Positions 48,145 to 59,035 of a DNA stretch of 64,000 nucleotides are shown here, in pieces; the stretch's first letter is position 1, and each line of letters begins with the position of its first letter. The notes under the pieces were generated by a model. It was not told the origin of the DNA and made no database searches. It saw only the letters and a list, made by a program, of their open reading frames with translations. A program made the translations under genes and the position numbers. Location of the stretch: contig CM040421.1 in NCBI GenBank assembly GCA_022702705.1, positions 54,915,740-54,979,739 of the forward strand. Reading direction: 5' to 3'. This DNA comes from Papilionanthe hookeriana x Papilionanthe teres. Lineage: Eukaryota > Streptophyta > Magnoliopsida > Asparagales > Orchidaceae.

Positions 48145-48149
48145 CGGAG
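48145..48149 (+). repeat. Target-site duplication, right copy (CGGAG)
   Basis: CGGAG immediately after LTR3, identical to 40738-40742. Confidence 0.92.
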
Positions 48150-49060
48150 ATGAGCCACCAAAGAAGGATTCTACACAGAGTATGATTCCCGAAAAGAACA
48201 TTAAAAACATGGTAGAACAGCAGGTGCGAGAAGCCTTAGCACAATCTAAGAGCGGAGCATCTATTCATACTGGTAGACCTTACCCCAAAGAGTTCGATGC
48301 AGTCCAATACCCGAAAGGCTTAATACCACCTCTGTTTAAGACTTTTGATGGAATGGGAAACCTCCGGCAGCATGTCGCACATTTTTGTGCTAGTTGCTGC
48401 AATACCGGTGGGAGTGATGCTTTACGTTTTTGTCAGTTCGTCAGTAGTTTGTCGGAGATCTCCTTCAACTGGTACGCAGAATTGCCAAATGGTTCAGTTA
48501 AGACCTTTGCAGAGTTGGAAAACCTCTTCGTTAAGCGGTTTGCAGGAGCTCGACACCACGTCACCATCGGTGATCTAGTGGTGGAGCACCAAAAACCGAA
48601 CGAGACTTTAGTGGATTACATACTTCGATGGAGGAACTTAAGCATGAAGTGTGAACCACATCTTCAAGAACAGCATGCAGTCAACATCTTGCTTAAGAGT
48701 ATCCATGGCCTGATAGCACTTCTCCTTAAAGAATTTATAATCAAGACTTTCGAGAAGTTGCTTAGCAAGGCCGGGAGCTTGCAAGAAGAGGCAAAGAAGT
48801 TAAGTTTCGTGGACAAGAACGATAGCGTGAAGCCCGTAAAAGCATTTGAAAAGAAATTTGGAATCATCGCGGCGATGAGATAAGGGCGAGCGGCGGTTCG
48901 GATACTGACCGGAGCGGCCACGACCTGGTTATCAACCACCGCAACAGATATACTAACAACCACAACAGATCTATCAGCAACCTCAGCAGGGTTATCAACA
49001 GCCTCGACCGAGCTATCAGTTGCCTCAGCATTATGAACAATCGCCTTGTCTACAACGTCC
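48150..49060 (+). pseudogene. Gag C-terminal part, Ogre internal region 2, truncated
   Basis: The open segment 48182-48883 holds the gag domain: Y-P-K-E-F-D-A-V-Q-Y-P-K-G, F-K-T-F-D-G-M-G-N, F-N-W-Y-A-E-L-P, K-R-F-A-G-A-R-H-H, D-Y-I-L-R-W-R-N-L. It is the best preserved Ogre gag domain in the window. A stop at 48881 precedes the Pro/Gln-rich tail. Internal region 2 breaks off at about 49060, before the zinc knuckle, and joins the interior of LTR4. Everything downstream (protease to 3' UTR) is missing from this copy. Confidence 0.88.
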
Positions 49061-50566
49061 CACTTTTACCAAAACCCCAAATTTGACCTATTTTTAACCT
49101 AAGTGGACCCAATGTCCCACCAAACCAACCCAAATGACCTCAATTTTGATCCAATTCAATTCTAAGCTTCAATGCAATATCCCCAATATCAATTTAGACC
49201 AAATCCAAACCCAATTTTATCAACATGTGGATCCAATTTCAATTTGAAGCTTAAAGCCCAATTTTGGCCCATGACCTAAACTTAGCCCAAACCAACCCAA
49301 CTTAACTCCAATTAACCCCAAATCTTTTCCTAAACCTTCCTAACATCCCCACAAACAAAACACTAACATGATTTGCCCCAAATTTGAAACCAAACTCCAC
49401 CCAAACTTAACCCAATCCAAAAATCCTCAATTTGGCCTAAACCCATCATGAACCCAAATGAGCCTAAATCCCAAAATCAAAGCCCAAACAAAGTTAAAAA
49501 ACTCTTTTTCAAACCCCCATAAACATTTCTCAACATTAATTTTACATCAAACCCAACATTAACCCAACCTTAGCCCAAGTTAACCCAATTTGGCCCATTT
49601 TGACCCCATTACTAAAAAAGCCCAAATTAAACCCATTTCAACTCCAAATGGCATCAAATCTCTTCTAAAATTCTCATGACACATTCCTAAACCAATTCCA
49701 ACATTTATTTGACACAACCCCTCACCAATTTTCATCCATCAATTTATTTCAAAACCTAAAAGCTCACTTCCTTAAACCATTTTAAAAGCCCATCCAAAAT
49801 GATTTCAAAAAGCCCAAAATTGATTCTAAAGCCCATATGACAAATCTCCCTTCATCCATTTGATCTAAATCAATCCCTAAGTTCCAAACCAATGATCAAA
49901 TCAACCTAAATCAAGCTTCACCCAAATTTTTCACCAAATGGCCAAAATTCCTAAGACCCATTTCTATGAAAACAAGCCAACTTTTTCCAAGCCATAAGCA
50001 AGCTAAATGAAGCCATTCACAAGCCATATGAAGCCATGAGAGCTTTGCCTTGTCATCAATCCATTTATGGCAAAGGAGGGAATCCCTTTCTAAGCTCTCC
50101 CTTAAGCCTTTTTACCCCTTTAATGTCACACCCTAACCCAAAATTAACTTAAACAATTTTTATGGGGACTTCACCACACATGTGAGGCTGACCCAAGTGA
50201 TTCTTTTCAGCCCAAAACTAGGCCTTGGGTGGTGCACCAAGCATAAAACCATGGGTTGACCAAATTGAACCCAAAATAAGCCTCCCCCATTCCATTTCAA
50301 TTCAGCCCCTTTACACTTGGCCAACTCCAATTGACTTCACCAAATTCAAGCCCTGACCCTCCTGATCAGGATGGTGACCTGACCCTGGCCGGCCAGCCAC
50401 CACAGCCGCTGGAAAACATCAGGCCGAAAGCACCCATGTGAGCAAAATTTCAAATTCCTCTCTGCTGAGCTGTCTCATGGCCAGTGGACACCATGGCTGT
50501 TCTTCTCCTCACCAGAGTAGTTGATCCAAGCCATCAAACCCCCCTGGGAAGCCCTCCAGCCACCTT

Positions 50567-50574
50567 TATTTAAA
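50567..50574 (+). promoter_or_regulatory. Putative TATA box of Ogre LTR4
   Basis: TATTTAAA in the same context as the other three LTRs. Confidence 0.5.
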
Positions 50575-53500
50575 CACCACCACCTCTCGGCCAAAAAAGG
50601 TGCTGAACCAAACCTTACCAAAACTCTGCCAAAATCACTCCACACTCTTCTCTTAGCAGAAAGCACTTGATCTCCCTGAAATCCAGCCCTAATTTATCCT
50701 CTGTGAGCTTAATTTCAGAGTTGAATTTCAAGCCCAAAAACAGGACACTTCACCACAGTGAGTCAATCCTTAAATTGACTGACCCTACACCTTCACCAGA
50801 CCAAGAGGAGAAGTTTTCCATCAAAAGCCCCCTTACCAGGCCAGCCATTTCTTCCAGAGACCAAAGCTTGAAATCGGGTTTGGTGGAAGTTGTACCTAAA
50901 CAATTCCCCAGAGCCAGAGACTTCATCTGGAGCTTCCCTAGGTTCAATCGAAGGTGCCACAACTCTCTGATTGAAGCTTCACTTCTCAGAGCAAAGGTAT
51001 GGATCCCCTCCTTCCCGAGAGCTTCCAGCGATTCTTCATTTCATTTGAGTCAATTTCATAGCATGTTATCCATACGGATATGTTCTTCTTGTCGAGACGA
51101 GTCCATAGAGCATAAGAACGTGAAGATTGGTTAAGTATCGAGCGAGATCTTAAGGTTTTAGGGTGGACGGCTCTCGGGTTGAACCAGACGGAGACGATGA
51201 CCAGGAACCGTCGGATCGCGCGTGTATCGAACGGACGATCCAGATCGCGTCGGACGAGTGAACGGGACATGAACCGCGGGCCCCCGGAGCTCTGAGTCAG
51301 ATGGCGGTGTCGAATAGGGAGGCGACGCGTGGCTTTTCGGAGCTGCCGAGGTTGAGTCAGCGCCGCGTGGATAAGTAGGAAATTAGGGGTATTTTTGATT
51401 TATTTAAATATCCAGAACTTCAAAAATCCATATCTTTGCATAGAAAAATTACAAAAATAAAATAAAAATACCTTCTTGCTCATTGAACAGAGAAGAACAA
51501 TGTGGAAAAAGAATTAAGTTATTTTGATGAGTATTTTATTTTTAATTAATTATTTTTTGATTTTAATATTTTAATTCTCCATACATCCATACAATTCACC
51601 ATGGCATGAGACCATAGGGCTTTTGTAGCTTCTATTCTTGGGAACATTCTTTAAATTTTTCAAGGCCAGAGACTATCTCTATGGCAAGTTATTGATTTTT
51701 CAATTTTAAGTGTCTGTTTTTGCATTTTAATTCCAAAAATTAGCATATTGTTCAATAAATTCTAAGAAAATTAGGAGAAGTATCTTAGGACCAGAGGACC
51801 CTAGGAAAAATATATTTTGAGTTAATTCATTAAGAATAACCCTAATTGTCCTAAACACTCAAAACTGAACCCTAATTAATTAAGATTAATCACGAATCAA
51901 AATTATTTGAAATAAATTCTCCACTGTTACTTAGGGTATAGAGAACCTCACATAAAATTTTGAAGCTAATTGGAAATGATTTGACCCACTAAATGGATCA
52001 TTTAATTTGCGTGGTCACTTTTAAATTTTAAAAATTCATAAAACACAAAATACATTTCAAAAATTCACAAAAGTGGTTTTGAGGCTTCTCTGATATCAGA
52101 GGAGTCTAAGAAAATTAAAATTGGAATTTTCTAAAAATTTTCATTTTTAACCATATTTTCAATATTTTAATAATAAAAAATAATAAAAATCACAAAAATA
52201 TTAATAATCATAAAAATGTCGCTTTTTGCCTCCTAATCACTTAGGAATAAACTAAATATTTTTCTCAAGTCTCTAGGTTAAGATATTGGATTTTAAAGGC
52301 TTAAGGCAATTTTTAATATTAAAAAATGAATTTCCTTACATTTTCACTAAATTAATTCTAATAAATAAAAAAAAATCAAAAAAATATAAAATTTATTTCT
52401 CTGAACTCCTTGAGGTTAGAGAGATTTATGAAAAATATAAAATCTATTTTTCAACTTTAATTTTATTTATAATTAATTAACACTCCAAAACCTAGAATAA
52501 TTATAATAAATAAAATATAATTCAAAAAATCACTAAAATTGGTCCAAATGGTCCTCTGGTCAGTAGAAACATCCCATAATTTTCCTATGGATAGAAACCT
52601 TACCTTGGTCATGTTGTTGAATTTTCATTGAAAACCCATATTTTTCACAAAAATAAATATATAAATTAAATTAAATTCATAAATATCACATTTTCTCCTC
52701 TAATGTCTTAATTGACATGTGAGTGAAGTGACATAAAAATTTTAAGTTCATTTGAGCTTAATTTGATGAGTTATGAAATGAACATGCCTAAAGGGGCATA
52801 AAGGTAATTAAAGGATTTTAACCTTAATTAATATTTAGGTTTAATCAAAGGGAGGGTGAAATATCTGATCTTAATATTCTCTTAGATGATTGAAAATTTG
52901 GGAAATAATGGGGTAGAAACCCATTAACCAGTTTGAAGGTATCAAAATGGAACCTTAATTAATTAAATAACTTAAATTTTGGAAGATTAATTGAAATTTG
53001 AATTATTAAAATGGGGAGTATAGCTTAGGGAGACTATAACCCTTTAATTTAAGATCCCTAAATAAATCACTTTAATAATATTTAACTCTTAATCAAACTT
53101 AAGGATGGTACTTAATAAATTAATAATTAAAAGGAAAATAAACCTTAATTAGATTAAAACTTAAAACATTAAGTAATTTAACAATCAAATTAAAATAAGT
53201 TTAAAACATTAAGATTAATTTGAAATCACTTAAAAAACAAATCTAAAACGAATTTGAAACATTAAAAAAAATCAACCTTAAGACAATTCATAATTAAAAA
53301 AAAACATAAAAAAAAATCAAACAATTAAAATTGACCTAAAGTGTTACAATTAAGTCAAATTAAATTTAAATCATTAAAAGTTTAATTAAATTGAATGATC
53401 TAAACACCTCTTTCAAATTAAACAATTTAAAACACTTAAAAGAAAATCAACTTGAATTTTGAAACTAAATCATCCTCAATCATCAATTCGACTTTAATCA

Positions 53501-55425
53501 AAGCGGTTAGATTCTTTAACAAACTGGTTTGTCCCCTAAAGGCTTTCATTATTATAACTCTTAAGTAGAGCATCAAGTGAAATGTCACTTTACTCATAGG
53601 ATAATCAAACAGCCTAGTTCACTGAGCAAGAGACAAAACTTAACTAAACTTTGGATGATTAATTCACCAGCACAATAAAATTCATTTGGACTCAAAATAA
53701 TCTCAGAAGTATTGAAAAGATGTTTAGGACTCGTCCTAAGTACTTTCTCAATATGATGAGATGTTTTAGAAGAACAACTGAACTTAATTGTTCTTTGATG
53801 AAGAAAATCATCCTTAACAAAACACAAAAGAACCTAGACGTCATAGGGATTGATTAGCAATAGGATTAGGATTTTGGTAGACAACCAGAACCTTTCCTTA
53901 GCTTTACCTAGGTACTTGTTGCAAATATATAAATGTCTTAACATGTGTTTTAAGTGCAACTTGGGAATGACGAGAAGACCCTCCAGGAACGCTTTTATTC
54001 TAATTTATTTACTTACCTGTAATGCACTTTACTTTTCTTGCATGTTAAACAAGATTGACACCCTGCATGAAAACTGAAACCTTTAGGATAGCCACAAAAC
54101 TGAAACACAAAACTAAATTAAAAGTCACAACAAGAAAAAATTCACCGCCACAACATTCAAAATATAAAACAACTCAAAATTTAATCACAAACAGAACAAC
54201 AAAACTAGAATTGCAACTAAATTAAAATGTCTCGTTGGATGATCAGGAATATCTCGGATGATGTAACGTACGTGTTGCTAACGGGATTTCCCACAGTTTA
54301 AATGAAAGTGTGGAACTCATTCAGTTGAGTTTAGCAAATTCATCTGAACTAAGTGAATCCGATGAAAATAACGGTGCCGGGATGACGGAACCGTGGGATC
54401 TTAATCGGTTCTGTTTAACCAACTTTAAGATTTGTTTTAATTAAAACATTAAAGACATTTGGACTTTAAGATTTCTCTAAACCAAAAAACTTCTCTCATC
54501 TCTTGATTATCATTTTCTAAAACTAAACCTCTGCAACAACGACAAGGAGCTTGGAGCACGGTGGGCAGCACGACCATCTTCTTCGACGAAACTCGGGTCT
54601 ACTTCAGCAAAACCATTCTTAGAATTAAATAACCAAGCCATAGGATTTCGAGGTAGTTTGCCTAGTGCAACATAAATTCTCAAACTTTTTGTTAGGCACT
54701 TGCATAATCATTTTATGCAAATTAAGTCCTAACTGGTCTTAGGATTCCGAGGTAGTTGTTTGGTACGACATAAACCCTCACATCTTCGAGGCTACTTGTG
54801 TGATTATATCATACAAATATAAGTCCTAATTAACTAAAATTGGTAGAATTACAACATTAAGTAAATTCTCGAATTGATGCCAAACAATAGGATAGTTTGG
54901 GAAGTTGCCAAGATTCCTCTTGGATCCTCAGCTTCTCATACTTCTCTTCCTTTGGACTCCTGAAATAAACTGTTTCAAATTTAAGCTAATCCCTATTGAA
55001 ATTTCCAAAATCCAATCTTTTGAAAACCTTAAACTTTGAAATTCTTGAAAGTAGAACCACTGATCTTAATTGAGAGTTTTCTTAAATGATTCCCGTCATT
55101 TAAGATGTAATTAACTATAGGGGCTTGCCTTATAGGGAACTTTAAGAACCCAGGTAATATAAACCCTTCTTAATTCCCTTATATTAAGCAGAAGAATTTG
55201 TCGGCTTATAAAATTTGTTCGCAGACCAAACAGATGTCACAAATCTTCTAGTTTATTTAATCGGGCCCCATCGTCAAGTAGTGTGTTTGTCCTTCGAGAT
55301 AGATACACGGTTTGTGATGTAGTGCTCGTTTATATAAACTATTTGGGATGTGAGATCGGTTTGATTTCATATCTTAAAATTTTCAAACTTAAAATTATTT
55401 TCAAAATCAAATGCTACTTTCTAAA

Positions 55426-55449
55426 TTATATATATATATATATATATAT
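55426..55449 (+). repeat. (TA)n microsatellite in LTR4
   Basis: About 12 TA units, longer than the matching runs of the other LTRs. Confidence 0.85.
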
Positions 55450-55539
55450 TTAAATTAAATTTAAAATCTAAAATTCGCCGACAATTTCTGTAGGCGACCC
55501 CTTTTCAAATACAACACTCAACCTAAAAATATGCCGACA

Positions 55540-56116
55540 ATCTATAATAATTTCACCAAATTGGGAAAAACCTTTTGAATTAATGTGTGATGCTAGTGAT
55601 TATGCTATTGGTGCTGTTTTGGGTCAAAAATATGATAAAATTTTTAAAGTAATTTATTATGCTAGTAAAACTTTTATTGAAGCTCAAATTAATTACACCA
55701 CGACTAAGAAAGAGTTATTAGCTATAGTATTTGCCTTTGATAAATTTCGATCATATTTAATTGGAACTAAATGTGTTCTGCATACTCATCATTCTGCTAT
55801 TAAATACTTAATGAAGAAAAATGATGCAAAACCGAGACTTATAAGATATATTCTTCTTTTGCAAGAATTTGATTTTGAGATTGTAGATAGGAAGGGTTCT
55901 AATAATCAAATTGCTGATCATTTGTCCAGGTTTGAAATTGAAAAATCTTTCTGTGATATTGGAGAAATTAATGAATATTTTCCCGATGAAAAACTGTTCA
56001 CTGTTAAAGAAAGGAATGTTCCGTGGTATGCACACATAGTAAACTTTATTGTTAGTAATATTATACCCTATGGTTTGACATATCATGAAAAGAAGAAATT
56101 TACGTACGATGCTTAA
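55540..56116 (+). pseudogene. RNase H of element B (Athila pol), continued after element C
   Basis: The frame resumes at I-I-I-S-P-N-W-E-K-P-F-E-L-M-C-D-A-S-D and is open to 56116. It has Y-Y-A-S-K-T, T-T-K-K-E-L-L-A-I-V-F and N-N-Q-I-A-D-H-L-S-R. The usual H-T-D-H-S reads H-T-H-H-S, with CAT for GAT at 55787-55789, so one catalytic Asp is lost; element A keeps it. About 12 codons that should join this to RT at 13921 are absent. Confidence 0.9.
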
Positions 56117-56169
56117 GACTTATTTTGGGATGACCCATTTTTATATGAACAAGGAAAGGATCTTATAAT

Positions 56170-57313
56170 TCGATGATGTGTACCTTTGGAAGAGACTTAT
56201 GAAATTATTCAAAAATGTCATGATTCTGATTATGGAGGACATTTTGGAAGTGATAAAACTGCATATAGGATATTACAATCAGGATTTTATCCGCCTACAA
56301 TTTTTAAGGATGTGAATGATTATATTAAAAATTGCGATATATGTCAGCATGTAGGCAATATTTATAGAAGAAATGAGATGCCCCTCAATTATATGTTGTA
56401 AGTTAAAATATTTGATGTTTAGGGATTAGATTTTATGGGACCATTTACGCCATCTTTCAGAAATGTTTATATTTTGATAGCAGGAGATTATGTTTCCAAA
56501 TGGATTGAAGCTATTGCTTTACCTTCTATGTGATGCTCAAAGTGTTGCAAAGTTTTTAGAAAAGAATATATTTTGCAGATTTGGAATGCCAAGAGTAATC
56601 ATAACTGATGGGGGAAGTCATTTTAGAAATGAGATTATTGGGAAGTTAGCAAAGAAATATCATATTAATCATCGCATTGCTACTGCTTATTATCCTCAGA
56701 CAAGTGGTTTGGTTGAATTATCCAATCGTGAAATTAAAATAATATTGGAAAAAATTGTTAATCCAAATAGAAAGGATTGGTCAATTAAACTGGATTATGC
56801 TTTGTGGGCTTATAGGACTGCTTACAAAACACCTATAGGAATGTTCCCATATAGGCTGATTTTTGGAAAAGCTTGTCATTTACCTTTTGAACTTGAGCAT
56901 AGGGCATATTGGGCTATTAAAGAGTTCAATTATAATTTGAAAGATGCTGCTAAAAAAAGATTATTGCAATTGAATGAGCATGAAGAAATAAGGAATGAAT
57001 CTTATGAAAATGCTTAAGATTTATAAGGAAAAGATGAAGTTATGGCATGATCGGAAGATTCTTACCAAAAATCTTGTACCGGGACAACAAGTTTTCTTTG
57101 TATAATGCTAGATTGAGAATATTTTCTGGAAAACTTAAGTCCAGGTGGATGAGTCCATTTATTGTGATAAAAGTTTATTCTTATGGAGCTGTAGATATTC
57201 AAGATCCTAAAACTGGAAAAATATTTAAAGTTAACGGACATAGACTTAAACCATATTTTTCAGTCAACATATCTAAATCTGATGAGAATTTAATGTTGGG
57301 TCACTCAGAATGA
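56170..57313 (+). pseudogene. Integrase of element B (Athila pol)
   Basis: The zinc region has C-H-D-S-D-Y-G-G-H-F-G and C-D-I-C-Q. The core has L-D-F-M-G-P-F (first Asp), I-I-T-D-G-G-S-H-F (second Asp) and L-V-E-L-S-N-R-E (Glu), so the DDE set is complete. The C-terminal domain has W-M-S-P-F (usually W-L-G-P-F) and K-V-N-G-H-R-L-K-P. It spans three frame segments: 56186-56401, 56490-57017 and 57047-57313. A stop near 56419 and a frameshift near 57010 break it. Confidence 0.9.
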
Positions 57314-57335
57314 GTTCTGGGTATGTCAGGCTGAA

Positions 57336-57370
57336 GACGTTAAAACAAGCACTTTGTGGGAGGCAACCCA
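57336..57370 (+). other. Conserved post-integrase motif (element B)
   Basis: GACGTTAAAACAAGCACTTT is followed by GTGGGAGGCAACCCA. It matches 2981-3014 of element A, immediately after integrase in both. Function unknown. Confidence 0.6.
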
Positions 57371-57549
57371 TATTTATCGGTGTGCTTTGCTTTATGTTTG
57401 TTTTGTGTGTTTTGTTTACTTTGTTTGGTTTGTTTTTATGGTAGTAATTTGGAGTTTTTAAACTTAAGTAGAGTTTATTTGACCTTAATTGATGATTTAG
57501 TGAAGTCAAAATGAAAATTTGGACACTTAGCGGACATGTGCTAAAATGT

Positions 57550-57601
57550 GCACTGGTGGCTATACGCCGACTAGTTGGCGCTTAGGCACCACAGTTATAA
57601 A
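57550..57601 (+). promoter_or_regulatory. Copy of the LTR promoter module upstream of ORF A (element B)
   Basis: GCACTGGTGGCTATACGCCG, then GGCGCTTAGGCACCACAG, then TATAAA (57596-57601). This aligns over about 52 bases with the LTR module at 8690-8743, including the CACAGTTATAAA end. It lies about 195 bp before the ORF A start. An internal promoter is inferred. Confidence 0.55.
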
Positions 57602-57794
57602 AAACGTGAAAAATGTGTATTTGAAGCCTAGATCGTGTGGGAGGAGCTATGGAAGTTATTTAGAAGATTCTAAACATCTAGGGAATATTCTAGCATCTCC
57701 GAAGTACTATAAAAGGACTAGACTTGATAGAAACACTTACCACTAAGTCCAAATTTCATTTACGAAGTCTAAGAAGAAAATTTTGAAGAGCACC

Positions 57795-58199
57795 ATGTTT
57801 TCCTGGGAGAACGAGATGAAGAAGAAGCAAGATTACGATAAAAGTAAGTTCATTAGTGACAGTGCTAAGGAGTTATTTAATAGATATCTGGCTGTTAGCC
57901 TTCAAGGTATAGCAGAGATGATTGTAAAAATTGAAGCCCGAGTGACTTCAATGGAAGCTAAAATCAATGATATTACCTTACATCTGGATCACATGGGATG
58001 GCAACTCAAGATGCAATTCAATCATTCAAGGTATGTGGAAGAAATAGATAAGGCGATGTCTGTGAAAAATAAATGGATTGAAGAAGAAGATATAAAAATG
58101 AACAATGATTGCCCGTTCTATCAAATCTACATTCTTGAAGGGTCAAATGAGAATAATAGTGGTCCTGGTTATATTCCGCCTAATGGAGAGTGGAATTAA
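57795..58199 (+). CDS. Env-position ORF A of element B, short form
   Basis: The ATG at 57795 starts M-F-S-W-E-N-E-M-K-K-K; the frame is open for 134 codons to TAA at 58197-58199. It corresponds only to the C-terminal third of ORF A in element A: a likely coiled coil (M-I-V-K-I-E-A-R-V-T-S-M-E-A-K-I), then C-P-F-Y-Q-I-Y and a tail. The 'plant transposon protein' core is absent, probably deleted. It is the only intact small ORF of this group here; whether it is expressed is unknown. Confidence 0.55.
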   Translation: MFSWENEMKKKQDYDKSKFISDSAKELFNRYLAVSLQGIAEMIVKIEARVTSMEAKINDITLHLDHMGWQLKMQFNHSRYVEEIDKAMSVKNKWIEEEDIKMNNDCPFYQIYILEGSNENNSGPGYIPPNGEWN

Positions 58200-59035
58200 A
58201 TGTGTGTTGTTTGTATCTGTTTAGTGTCTTAATGTGTTATGTTAGTGTTATTGTTGAGTTCATGTTTGATGTGTTTAGTGTTTTTATATATGCCGGATGA
58301 TGTGTTGGGTACATCTTAGAGATGTATACTTATCAGTTTAATATTATAGTGTCTTGTATTTTGAGAATTTTATCCTTCACATATGGATAGAAATTCTAGT
58401 GTTGTATTAAATGTTGTGTTTATTTGAATATAAGTTTGTGTTTTTGTGAATTTGTGTGGAATCAATAGTTATTAAACTTTGATTTGGAGTATTAGAAGAC
58501 TTATGTGGGAGAATTAATTATTGTGGACTAATTAAGGGTAATTAACAAAGTGATTTAGTGCATATACCTTAATTATAAAAATTTGGGTACTGGCGGCTAA
58601 GCGCCAGATTGCCGACGCTTACGCGCCAGATTTCACGGCCAAGCGCCGAATGTTCGCGCTTAAGCGCCAGTTCGTGAAATTTGTTTCCCGTGAGTTAAAA
58701 AGCCGAAATTTGCCATTTTCAACCGCCCTGTCGTCTTCAACCTTTGCTTTGCCGTTAAAGAGGAGCCTAGGGTATCATATTGTGGATCATTTAAGAGTCA
58801 ATCTCAACAAAAATTGTTAGATTTAGATTCCTTGAGGTAAGAGCACTACTCCTAAGTAAAAATTTTTGATTTTCACCATGTATTTTGAAAAATCTTAAAA
58901 TCACTATTCATGGTGAAAATTTGAGGAAAAGCTTGATAAATTGCTTGGATTTAGTGAAAATATCTTTTGGAAGATAATTTAACAAGTTTAGTTTGATTTT
59001 GGAATTTATGGTGAATTTTTCATGAATTTTTAGAG
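58200..59035 (+). other. Spacer between env-position ORFs A and B of element B
   Basis: No gene is supported. It is TG/AT-rich with a GC-rich dyad block at 58586-58670. Confidence 0.6.
58586..58670 (+). promoter_or_regulatory. GC-rich dyad block upstream of ORF B (element B)
   Basis: GGTACTGGCGGCTAAGCGCC and CGACGCTTACGCGCC match the LTR module (8690-8735). A second, similar dyad follows (GGCCAAGCGCC / GCGCTTAAGCGCC). A TATA box is not clear after it. It lies about 370 bp before ORF B. Confidence 0.5.

Larger units (their letters stand above)
13922..55539 (+). mobile_element. Element C: Ogre/Tat-like tandem complex with a nested solo LTR
   Basis: The order is LTR1, internal region 1, LTR2, partial internal region 2 (interrupted by solo LTR3), and 5'-truncated LTR4. 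All parts are in plus orientation. Giant LTRs of about 7.4 kb, a tRNA-Arg-type primer site, an extra N-terminal coding region before gag, two RNase H domains and a repeat-bearing 3' UTR place it in the Ogre/Tat group. Left and right flanks (CTGCC and ATCTA) are not duplicates, and about 35-40 bp of host pol is missing, so this is not one clean insertion. Two Ogre insertions that recombined, or an unequal exchange between copies, would explain it. Confidence 0.88.
49060..55539 (+). repeat. Ogre LTR4, 5'-truncated (about 6480 bp)
   Basis: It begins at a point matching about 870 bp into LTR1 (CCAAAACCCC...TTTGACC) and ends GCCGACA at 55539, after which element B pol resumes. It has the TATA-like box (50567-50574), splice-like sites (50997, 55493) and a (TA)n run at 55426-55449. 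The terminus matches LTR3 rather than LTR1/LTR2. An open frame of 155 codons at 50667-51134 is weakly similar to one in LTR2 but is not supported as a gene. Confidence 0.9.

Noticed and set aside
55540..55544. ATCTA as a target-site duplicate of element C
   Set aside because: The left flank is CTGCC, and host sequence between the flanks is missing.
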